A DNA stretch of 26,221 nucleotides from Thermoplasmata archaeon (GTDB lineage: Archaea > Thermoplasmatota > E2 > UBA202 > JdFR-43): NCBI GenBank assembly GCA_021163175.1, contig JAGGXG010000049.1, forward strand, positions 1 to 26,221, read 5' to 3'. Below the pieces are notes generated by a model. The model made no database searches. It was not told the origin of the DNA and worked only from the letters and a program-made list of their open reading frames with translations. Below are positions 15,435 to 22,048 of the stretch, piece after piece. Position numbers and translations under genes: made by a program. Each line of letters opens with the position of its first letter. The stretch's first letter is position 1.

Positions 15435-15944
15435 CTATGTTGAAACAATTTCTATGAAATCTGATAGCTTCATTCCGTTTTTCCATCTCATAATATAGTT
15501 TCCATTGCCTGTTTTTTCAAGCCTTGGAATTACGCTGTTCAGTTCTTTGCTTTTCCATTGTAAGCCATTTATTTTTATGGTAAAGATTCGCCATGCATCG
15601 CCTCTCATGCCTTTAATACGATACGCAAAAATTGGGAGTATGCTCGCTTTCTCGCATCTTTCTTTCATTTCCTCTGCCTTACGCTGCATTCTGCCGCCTT
15701 CGTGGCTGAAGAGTATTTCTTTCTCCTTTCTTACCTTTATCTCGACAATGAAAGAAATGTCTCCCCGAATTGCGACTATATCAGCTATGCCAAGAGAGCC
15801 AGCGGCTCTAACAACTATGAATGGTTTTTCCTTTATTTTCATATATTTTTTTGTTTCCTCCTCGCTGCAGCTTTTCGTAACCCTCTCCAGAATCTCTTCA
15901 TTGCCTGAGAGTATTTCTCTTAATTCGCGTTCATATATGCTCAT
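15435..15944 (-). CDS. Hjc-like Holliday junction resolvase / PD-(D/E)XK endonuclease
   Basis: A 169-residue predicted structure-specific nuclease. The Hjc-type motif VVRAAGSLGIADIVAI (44-59) leads to catalytic D55, and VEIKV supplies E68 and K70; the 13-residue spacing from D to E equals that of Pyrococcus Hjc as I recall it. An N-terminal glutamate (E5 or E7 in YEREL) is the fourth expected ligand. About 25-30 residues between the first helix and the RAAGS motif, and a C-terminal extension after residue 120 (RIFTIKINGLQW...), are additional to the short Hjc form. The gene starts inside the stop codon of the C25 peptidase (TGATG, one base shared) and is directly followed by an orphan secreted-protein domain, an unexpected setting for a recombination enzyme. 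Confidence 0.8.
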   Translation of the reverse strand: MSIYERELREILSGNEEILERVTKSCSEEETKKYMKIKEKPFIVVRAAGSLGIADIVAIRGDISFIVEIKVRKEKEILFSHEGGRMQRKAEEMKERCEKASILPIFAYRIKGMRGDAWRIFTIKINGLQWKSKELNSVIPRLEKTGNGNYIMRWKNGMKLSDFIEIVST

Positions 15945-17776
15945 CAGTATCCGCCTATCTTAAGTGTTGGATCTCCCAGCAATGTGAAGCCATGAACAGT
16001 GTGGATTTCCCATCTCTGGCTTAGAATATCAAAAGTGTTGATGTATCTTGTCTGACTATATCCCCATAGCTCGCCAAGCGTTGTTATTCCTTTCGAATAT
16101 CCTTCAAATAAGCCGAGTTCCATGTATCCATATCCTCCTTCAACGCAATCGGGCTCATCTATGCCATCGTCGTCCATATCTCCAGAATTCCCGACATAAG
16201 CAACAGGGAAGCATGAGTATCCAAGGCTTGCAATGGCTCCTCCACCATACTTGCGGGCAAACCACCAGCTTATGCCCTCGGGCGCAGGCAGCCCACCAGT
16301 CCATGCGTGAATAGTTAAGCTAACGTTGAACATCGCTGTATGGCAGCCACCCCATACCATTATTGGCAAGCCTTTATTGAAAAATGTTGGAGCATCGAAT
16401 ATGCTCAATCCTTTTTCCCATTCATTGAAGTTGTGTGGCTTATGCGTGCTCCAGTAAATTGGGCTTCCGTGGCCATGTAAATGAACGAACATGGCTCCCT
16501 CGCCTATAGCAGCTTTTATCGTTGCAGGAGCCACATCTTCCTGAGATGCCCATACCTTAACGCCCTCGAATCCGAGGGGTGTGAGATATGCTATAGTTTT
16601 ATTCGTAACAACCTCTCCTTCATAATAGTCCGTATCGCTTCCTCCCTCAGCCTTGTCATCAAAATTGTCGCCGCCGACGCCCACAACTTTTTTTGCTACG
16701 CTGCCACTTTCATAGCTTATTATTTTCTCCACCATTACTTTTGCTTCCAGGCCATTTCTGCATGCCAATCTGCCAATATACACATCAGGATACAAATCCA
16801 TGTCATCTATTCTTTTTCCTGTTGGCGGCCATTCTCCATATACGCCGTTGTTATTGCTGTCCCATGATGAAAAGCTTCCATTTCCATCGTATATGTCGGC
16901 AAAATATAAGTCTGTAACATATTTTATTTCCTTATATTCTCCCTGCTCAGGCCATGCTACATTGGCATATCTAACTGGAACCCACCATTCCTCCTTTACT
17001 CCTGGCTTCCTTCCTCCAAAAAGCAAAACATATTTTATTCCATCCTGCTCAATCTCGTTTTTTATGTAATATTTCAGTTTTTCCGCATCGTCGCGACCAT
17101 TCATGCTTTTTATCTCATCCATCGTTGCAATCTTTGTTTTTATTCCATGGCTTTCCTTAAAGTTTGCAAGTTCTTGAGCATATTTCAAAAATTTTGAAGG
17201 GGTTACAATGAGTAAATCAAAGTTGTTGTTACTCAGAGTATTTTCTGGCAATTCATATTCCACCTTTGCATAAAATTTTCTGGCAGTATATACGCTTCCA
17301 TTTATATAACGAGCAGGATAGAAATATATTTTCAAGATGGTACTCCTGCTTCCATTTATTAAACCGGAATGCAATTCATATTTATACCATGAATCTGGAT
17401 AAACAATGTTTTCATTATAGTCTGTAAGCTTGAATTTATAGTTATGCAAAGGAGGGGAAAGCATGTATGAAGGCATGATCTTCATTTCTCCCATCTTTTC
17501 AATCTCTTTTTCCTCTATGCTAACTCTAATCTTCGCTCCAAATGGGAAAACATATGTTTTTACATAGTAAGGCATAACTGGTTTATATGGCTGAATGGTA
17601 TGGGCGCAATCTTTTGCGAATATCATATAAAATCCATTCTTTTCTTCCAGCCTAAAATCAAAATTTTTTTCCAGCGTTATCACATTTTTTTTGGCTTCCA
17701 TTTCATGAAATACACCTGTTCCAACTGCATTAACCATCAAAAATATCACAACTATACCAATAACCAAACCTTTCAT
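15944..17776 (-). CDS. Secreted C25 (gingipain-like) cysteine peptidase
   Basis: A 610-residue predicted extracellular peptidase. Residues 1-20 are a signal peptide (MKGLVIGIVVIFLMVNAVGT). Residues about 30-175 form a propeptide-like region; the C25 caspase-like fold runs from FDLLIVTPSKF (186-196) to the end. The catalytic histidine lies in HLHGHG (H434/H436 region) and the catalytic cysteine is C478 in VWGGCHTAMFN. Two acidic loops, DSNNNGVYGEW (306-316) and DMDDDGIDEPD (533-543), look like calcium-binding sites. The protein ends at FTLLGDPTLKIGGY, the natural end of the catalytic domain, without the Ig and repeat domains that often follow. A TATA-like element lies about 25 bases upstream of the ATG. 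Such peptidases are known from sedimentary archaea thought to digest detrital protein. Confidence 0.9.
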   Translation of the reverse strand: MKGLVIGIVVIFLMVNAVGTGVFHEMEAKKNVITLEKNFDFRLEEKNGFYMIFAKDCAHTIQPYKPVMPYYVKTYVFPFGAKIRVSIEEKEIEKMGEMKIMPSYMLSPPLHNYKFKLTDYNENIVYPDSWYKYELHSGLINGSRSTILKIYFYPARYINGSVYTARKFYAKVEYELPENTLSNNNFDLLIVTPSKFLKYAQELANFKESHGIKTKIATMDEIKSMNGRDDAEKLKYYIKNEIEQDGIKYVLLFGGRKPGVKEEWWVPVRYANVAWPEQGEYKEIKYVTDLYFADIYDGNGSFSSWDSNNNGVYGEWPPTGKRIDDMDLYPDVYIGRLACRNGLEAKVMVEKIISYESGSVAKKVVGVGGDNFDDKAEGGSDTDYYEGEVVTNKTIAYLTPLGFEGVKVWASQEDVAPATIKAAIGEGAMFVHLHGHGSPIYWSTHKPHNFNEWEKGLSIFDAPTFFNKGLPIMVWGGCHTAMFNVSLTIHAWTGGLPAPEGISWWFARKYGGGAIASLGYSCFPVAYVGNSGDMDDDGIDEPDCVEGGYGYMELGLFEGYSKGITTLGELWGYSQTRYINTFDILSQRWEIHTVHGFTLLGDPTLKIGGY

Positions 17777-17794
17777 GATGAAATTATAATTCGG

Positions 17795-17803
17795 GTATTT
17801 AAG
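17795..17803 (-). promoter_or_regulatory. Probable TATA box of the C25 peptidase gene
   Basis: On the minus strand this reads CTTAAATAC, centred about 23-25 bases before the ATG at 17776. It contains the TAA stop codon of the upstream SLOG-type gene, so the promoter is embedded in that gene's end and the peptidase can be expressed alone. Confidence 0.5.
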
Positions 17804-18248
17804 ACTTCTGTTGAATCAAGCTTTCGACCTCTTCAAACAACTCATCCACATTATTGAAATTTTTTATTCCAACATTCCAGCTTCTTAAGCCAAGAACAGG
17901 CTTTCCATATTCAAGAGCAAAAGCAATTTCTGAAAGCGTTCCATAGTGGCCATCGATAGCTATGACGATATCGCCATTTAAAACAACAAGAACATTTCGA
18001 GCATATCCTAAGCCAGTCACGATTTTATAATCCAGATATTCATTTCCTTCCTGTCTATCCACGCTTGGAAGAATGCCAATTGTGACGCCATTTTCCATTT
18101 TAGCACCTTTGCTTGCTGCTTCCATAACTCCTTTCCTTCCTCCCGTGACAAGCACCGCTCCAAGCTTTGCAATTCTTCTTCCAACCTCGATGGCCATGTT
18201 ATATATTTCCTCGCTACACTGCTCTCCTCCTATGACGCTTACATACAT
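17799..18248 (-). CDS. SLOG superfamily protein (TIGR00725 / lysine-decarboxylase-like fold)
   Basis: A 149-residue Rossmann-like protein of the TIGR00725 group within the LOG/'possible lysine decarboxylase' superfamily. Visible motifs are YVSVIGGE at the N-terminus, LVTGGRKGVMEAASKGA (33-49), which corresponds to the GGxxGxM nucleotide-phosphate site, and GHYGTLSEIAFALEYGKPV (100-118), corresponding to the PGGxGTxxE motif. LOG enzymes cleave nucleoside 5'-monophosphates to base and ribose phosphate; whether this subgroup does so is not established, and the name lysine decarboxylase is historical. No signal peptide or membrane helix. The ATG at 18248 is 26 bases after a TATA-like element, so the message is probably leaderless. 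It is divergent from the tRNA-Leu gene. Confidence 0.85.
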   Translation of the reverse strand: MYVSVIGGEQCSEEIYNMAIEVGRRIAKLGAVLVTGGRKGVMEAASKGAKMENGVTIGILPSVDRQEGNEYLDYKIVTGLGYARNVLVVLNGDIVIAIDGHYGTLSEIAFALEYGKPVLGLRSWNVGIKNFNNVDELFEEVESLIQQKS

Positions 18249-18266
18249 GCTTCAAAATCGTGCACC

Positions 18267-18280
18267 CAAATATAAATTTA
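18267..18280 (-). promoter_or_regulatory. Probable TATA box of the SLOG-type gene
   Basis: Minus-strand sequence TAAATTTATATTTG, centred about 26 bases before the ATG at 18248, the expected distance for a leaderless archaeal transcript. Confidence 0.5.
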
Positions 18281-18285
18281 CGCTA

Positions 18286-18296
18286 ATATTTTAAAT
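18286..18296 (+). promoter_or_regulatory. Probable TATA box of the tRNA-Leu gene
   Basis: ATATTTTAAAT is centred about 25 bases before the first base of the tRNA at 18317, consistent with archaeal transcription starting at or close to the mature 5' end. Confidence 0.5.
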
Positions 18297-18316
18297 CCCG
18301 CCACATTTCAAATTAA

Positions 18317-18430
18317 GCAGGGGTTGCCGAGCCAGGCCAAAGGCGCAGGACTTAAGATCTCGCAACAAGGGTTCGCCGATGAGAAATCCTGTGGCGAAGG
18401 CCTTCGTGGGTTCGAATCCCACCCCCTGCA
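18317..18430 (+). tRNA. tRNA-Leu (anticodon UAA) with a 29-base intron
   Basis: The acceptor stem GCAGGGG (18317-18323) pairs with CCCCTGC (18423-18429), followed by discriminator A73. The T arm is GTGGG-TTCGAAT-CCCAC (18406-18422). The anticodon stem CAGGA pairs with TCCTG (18387-18391) once an intron at 18357-18385 is removed; the spliced loop is CTTAAGA with anticodon TAA (18353-18355). A 14-base variable region marks a class II tRNA, and leucine is supported by the close match to archaeal tRNA-Leu. The splice sites fit a bulge-helix-bulge: CTTA pairs with TGAG (one G-U), the 5' bulge is AG^A and the 3' bulge AA^A, placing the intron between positions 37 and 38. CCA is not encoded. Mature length is 85 bases. 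Confidence 0.95.
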
Positions 18431-18434
18431 TAAT

Positions 18435-18445
18435 TTTTATAAAAA
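18435..18445 (+). promoter_or_regulatory. Probable TATA box of the UPF0282 gene
   Basis: TTTTATAAAAA lies just after the tRNA and about 22 bases before the ATG at 18462. The T-rich bases at 18431-18440 could also serve as the tRNA transcription terminator. Confidence 0.4.
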
Positions 18446-18461
18446 GCATTGTTATAAAAAC

Positions 18462-19307
18462 ATGAAAATCAATCTTTTATTTTCAGATTCAATGGGCGTA
18501 CGCTCCATGGCAACCTTGGTGGAAGCAAAAGAAAAAATTTTCATCGATGCCTCTGCAGCTCTTGGCCCATATCGATATGGTTTGCCTCCTCACCCGCTGG
18601 AGATAGAAGCTCTGGAAAACGCAAAAAATAAAATTGCAGAACTTGCAAAAGATGTTCCTATCCATGTTATAACGCATTATCATTATGACCATTATGACCC
18701 CAACGAAAGCTTCTATGAAGGAAAGAAAATATTTGCAAAGAGAATAGATAGCCACATAAATGCAAGTCAGAAAGAAAGAGGCTCCCTTTTCTATGAAAAA
18801 TTTAAAGATAAAGCAGAGATAATATATTGCGATGGCAATGAATATGAAATAAATGGAATTAAGCTTAAATTTTCGCCTCCATTTCCTCATGGCCCGCAGG
18901 GAATAAAACTTGGATATGTGATAATGGTTAGTATAGAAGAAAATGAAAAATTGTTATTTGCTTCGGATGTTCAGGGTCCAGTATTTGAGAAAGCTAGAGA
19001 TTACATAATACAGGAAGAGCCATCCATTCTTATAATGGATGGCCCTCCCTCTTACTTCCTTGGATGGAGATTCTCGCAGGAAAATTTAGAAAAGGCAGAA
19101 AAAAATTTGATTGAGATAATGAACAAACTTGATTGCAGGCTCATTCTGGATCATCATTTGCTCAGAGATTTGAAATATAAGGAAAGACTGCATGAACTTT
19201 ATTCATTATATGGAGACAGAATAATGACATTCGCAGAATATAATGGACTCGAGAATAACTTATTGGAAGCGAAAAGGAAGGAATTGTGGGAAAAATACCC
19301 AGAGTAA
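18462..19307 (+). CDS. UPF0282 family metallo-beta-lactamase-fold hydrolase
   Basis: A 281-residue archaeal protein of the UPF0282 group in the metallo-beta-lactamase superfamily. The metal-binding motif H72-Y-H74-Y-D76-H77 is intact (HYHYDHYDP). Further candidate ligands are H194 region in FPPHGPQG-like context (PPFPHGPQGIKLGY), D215 region in LLFASDVQGP, and the histidines of LILDHHLLRD. The opening MKINLLFSDSMGVRSMATLV with IDASAALGPYRYGLPPHPLE is characteristic of the family. No export signal, so it is cytoplasmic. The substrate is unknown. The frame can be extended upstream through the tRNA, but that stretch encodes nothing recognisable, and ATG 18462 begins at the conserved N-terminus with a TATA-like element upstream. 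Confidence 0.9.
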   Translation: MKINLLFSDSMGVRSMATLVEAKEKIFIDASAALGPYRYGLPPHPLEIEALENAKNKIAELAKDVPIHVITHYHYDHYDPNESFYEGKKIFAKRIDSHINASQKERGSLFYEKFKDKAEIIYCDGNEYEINGIKLKFSPPFPHGPQGIKLGYVIMVSIEENEKLLFASDVQGPVFEKARDYIIQEEPSILIMDGPPSYFLGWRFSQENLEKAEKNLIEIMNKLDCRLILDHHLLRDLKYKERLHELYSLYGDRIMTFAEYNGLENNLLEAKRKELWEKYPE

Positions 19308-19310
19308 CAA

Positions 19311-19320
19311 AAAATTTATC
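19311..19320 (+). promoter_or_regulatory. Probable TATA box of gcvPA
   Basis: AAAATTTATC is centred about 28 bases before the gcvPA ATG at 19344. No Shine-Dalgarno sequence precedes that ATG, so a leaderless or short-leader message is likely. Confidence 0.4.
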
Positions 19321-19343
19321 TTGGCGATGCTATATACCAAAGA

Positions 19344-20618
19344 ATGAAGGAAATGATGGATTTCATTGGGATAAAAAGCATTGATGAACTTTTTGAAGAT
19401 ATTCCTGAAGAGGCAAAATGCAGCATTGATTTGCCTCCTCCATTACAGGAAATGAATGTTGAGGAAGAAATCAAAAAAATGATGAAGAAGAATAAAACTT
19501 TTTATGAGATGTCCTCATTTCTCCCAATTTTAAAGCCACATTATATCCCGGCTATAGTGGATGAAATCGTTGGAAGGCAGGAATTTTATACATCATACAC
19601 GCCCTATCAGGCGGAGGCATCGCAGGGCATGCTGCAGGCATTGTTTGAGTATCAATCGGTGGTGGCAGAGCTAACAGGAATGGAAGTTGCAAATTCATCA
19701 ATGTATGATGGAGCCACAGCTCTTGGAGAGGCTGCTTTAATGGCATACAGAATAAAAAGGCGCGGCGGAATAGCAATTCCATCATGCTTATTCGAGGCAA
19801 AAAAACAGGTGCTTAAAAACTACGCAAAAGGAGCCAATTTGAAGATACATGAAATGCCATGCAAAAATGGATTGCCAGAACTGAGAGAATATAATGGCAT
19901 AGATGCGATTTACATTGAAAATCCAAGCTTTTATGGAGTTATAGAAAGGAGGGGCGATGAAATCACTGAAGTAGCGTCGAAAAGCGATGCTTTAATCATT
20001 GCTGGCGTGGATATGCTATCTCTTGCCATATACAATCCGCCTGAATATGCGGACATAGTTATAGGAAATGGTTATCTCGGCAATTACATGAATTTCGGCG
20101 GCCCCTTGCTTGGCATTTTTGCCTGCAAAAGAAAATATATTCGCCAGATGCCTGGCAGAATAATAGGCGCCACCATCGATGCCAGCGGAAAAAGAGCATT
20201 TACAATGACTTTACAGACGAGAGAGCAGCATATAAGGCGTGGAAAAGCAACGAGCAACATTTGTTCCAATGAAGCATTATGTGCAATATCTTTTCTTGCA
20301 TATATTGCTGCTTTGGGAAGAAATGGGTTACGGAAGGTTGCGATGCAGAATAAAAATAACGCACATTACATGGCTGAGCAGCTTGAAAAAATTGGGTTTG
20401 AAGTTCCTTTCAAAGATTTCTTCAATGAATTTGTTGCAATTCCTCCAGTAGATGCTGCCAAGTTGAATAAAAAATTGCTTGAATATGGTATACAAAATGG
20501 AATGCTGCTGAACAATCCAGAAAATTCGATATTGTATGGTGTGACAGAAATGCATGGAAAAGAATTAATCGAGGAGGCAATAAAAAAGATTAAGGTAGCG
20601 ATGGAGGAGATAGAATGA
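19344..20618 (+). CDS. gcvPA: Glycine dehydrogenase (decarboxylating) subunit 1
   Basis: A 424-residue N-terminal half of the split P protein of the glycine cleavage system, which decarboxylates glycine with pyridoxal phosphate and transfers the aminomethyl group to the H protein. Family signatures include FLPILKPHYIPAIVDEI (about residues 59-75), FYTSYTPYQAEASQGMLQAL (about 81-100), NSSMYDGATALGEAALMA (about 117-134) and GGPLLGIFACKRKYIRQMPGRIIG (about 252-275), then LQTREQHIRRGKATSNICSN. This half is catalytically inactive alone and forms an alpha2beta2 enzyme with GcvPB. The last bases overlap the gcvPB ATG (ATGA), with GGAGGA upstream. The gcvT, gcvH and lpd genes are not in the window. 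Confidence 0.96.
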   Translation: MKEMMDFIGIKSIDELFEDIPEEAKCSIDLPPPLQEMNVEEEIKKMMKKNKTFYEMSSFLPILKPHYIPAIVDEIVGRQEFYTSYTPYQAEASQGMLQALFEYQSVVAELTGMEVANSSMYDGATALGEAALMAYRIKRRGGIAIPSCLFEAKKQVLKNYAKGANLKIHEMPCKNGLPELREYNGIDAIYIENPSFYGVIERRGDEITEVASKSDALIIAGVDMLSLAIYNPPEYADIVIGNGYLGNYMNFGGPLLGIFACKRKYIRQMPGRIIGATIDASGKRAFTMTLQTREQHIRRGKATSNICSNEALCAISFLAYIAALGRNGLRKVAMQNKNNAHYMAEQLEKIGFEVPFKDFFNEFVAIPPVDAAKLNKKLLEYGIQNGMLLNNPENSILYGVTEMHGKELIEEAIKKIKVAMEEIE

Positions 20619-22009
20619 TGGCAAAATATGAAGAGCCATTGCTTAATGAAATTGAAGAAGACCTGCCAGAAGAAAAACATGATGTGGAGAGAAAGGAGCT
20701 GAATATACCGAATATAAGCAGGCATCGCATAATGAAGCATTTTTTAAGGCTCAGCCAGATGAATTATGGCGTCGATACTGGCTTTTATCCTCTTGGCTCA
20801 TGCACAATGAAATACAATCCAAAGTTGCTTGAAAGAATTGCAAAGATGGATGAAATTAAAATGGTTAGCCCATTACAGGATGAAAGCACGGTTCAGGGTT
20901 GCCTTGAATTGATTTACAAGCTTGAAAAATTGCTTTGCAGGATAACGGGAATGGATGCTTTCTCGCTCCAGCCTGCTGCTGGCGCCCATGGCGAGTTCAC
21001 AGGCATGCTGATTGCGAGAGCATATTTTGAGGACAGGGGAGAAAAAAGGAGCAATGTCATTGTGCCTGATTCAGCTCATGGAACAAATCCCGCCTCGGCG
21101 AAGATGGCTGGATTCAATGTTATTGAAATACCTTCCAGAAATGGAATGGTTGATATAGAGGCATTGAAAAGCGTTGTGGACGAGGACACAGCAGCGCTCA
21201 TGCTCACAAATCCCAACACACTTGGCATATTTGAAAAGGGCATATTGCAAATATCTAAAATTCTGAAAGATGCTGGTGCTTTGCTTTACTACGATGGGGC
21301 AAATTTAAATGCAATCATGGGCAAAACAACGCCTGCAAAAATGGGCTTCGATATTGTTCATCTCAACCTGCATAAAACATTTGCCACACCCCATGGTGGC
21401 GGCGGCCCTGGCGCAGGCCCGGTTGGTGTGAAAAGCTTCCTTGCCCCATATCTTCCTGTGCCCCGCGTCGTTAAAGGCAATGGCGGCTATAAGCTAAGCT
21501 ATGATTTTCCAAAGAGCATTGGAAAGGTGGGCATGTTCTATGGAAATTTTGCTGTTCTGGTGAAGGCATATGCATATATAAGAATGAAGGGAAATATGCT
21601 TGAAAAAGTTGCTGAGAGAGCCGTTTTGAATTCCAACTATCTGATGGAAAAGTTACGCAGTTATGGGTTCGAGGTTCCAAATTATGGACGGAGAATGCAT
21701 GAATTTGTTGTCTCGCTTTCGAAATTTAAGGAGAAAGGAATTCGTGCCATAGATTTTGCAAAAAGATTGCTTGACTATGGCTTCCATCCCCCAACCATAT
21801 ATTTTCCATTGATCGTCGACGAGGCTTTCATGATAGAGCCAACTGAAGATGCAAGCAAGGAAACGCTCGATGAATTTGCACATGCTATGAAAAAGATTGC
21901 CAGCGAAGATGTGGAATTATTAAAAAATGCTCCCTATAAAATGCCTGTAAGGAGGGTAAATGAAGTTAAAGCTGCAAAAGAGCCAAAGCTGACATGGAAG
22001 GATTTGTAA
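20615..22009 (+). CDS. gcvPB: Glycine dehydrogenase (decarboxylating) subunit 2
   Basis: A 464-residue C-terminal half of the split P protein, carrying the cofactor site. The pyridoxal phosphate lysine is K254 in LNLHKTFATPHGGGGPGAGP (250-269). GFYPLGSCTMKYNPK (56-70), QPAAGAHGEFTGM (119-131) and DSAHGTNPASAKMAGF (152-167) are standard family blocks. Length is normal for archaeal GcvPB. Start ATG overlaps the gcvPA stop codon, so the two subunits are translationally coupled and made in equal amounts. Together they would commit glycine to oxidation, or run in reverse for synthesis; the direction cannot be read from sequence. Confidence 0.97.
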   Translation: MMAKYEEPLLNEIEEDLPEEKHDVERKELNIPNISRHRIMKHFLRLSQMNYGVDTGFYPLGSCTMKYNPKLLERIAKMDEIKMVSPLQDESTVQGCLELIYKLEKLLCRITGMDAFSLQPAAGAHGEFTGMLIARAYFEDRGEKRSNVIVPDSAHGTNPASAKMAGFNVIEIPSRNGMVDIEALKSVVDEDTAALMLTNPNTLGIFEKGILQISKILKDAGALLYYDGANLNAIMGKTTPAKMGFDIVHLNLHKTFATPHGGGGPGAGPVGVKSFLAPYLPVPRVVKGNGGYKLSYDFPKSIGKVGMFYGNFAVLVKAYAYIRMKGNMLEKVAERAVLNSNYLMEKLRSYGFEVPNYGRRMHEFVVSLSKFKEKGIRAIDFAKRLLDYGFHPPTIYFPLIVDEAFMIEPTEDASKETLDEFAHAMKKIASEDVELLKNAPYKMPVRRVNEVKAAKEPKLTWKDL

Positions 22010-22016
22010 AAAGCAG

Positions 22017-22029
22017 TAAAATTAATTAC
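22017..22029 (+). promoter_or_regulatory. Probable TATA box of thrS
   Basis: TAAAATTAATTAC is centred 26 bases before the thrS ATG at 22049. The ATG has no Shine-Dalgarno sequence, so thrS appears to have its own leaderless transcript even though it sits only 39 bases after gcvPB. Confidence 0.45.
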
Positions 22030-22048
22030 ATCCAAGTATTATTCCCTC

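Noticed and set aside
18324..18461. Upstream extension of the UPF0282 frame through the tRNA-Leu gene
   Set aside because: It translates tRNA sequence with no protein similarity; the conserved N-terminus of the family begins at ATG 18462.
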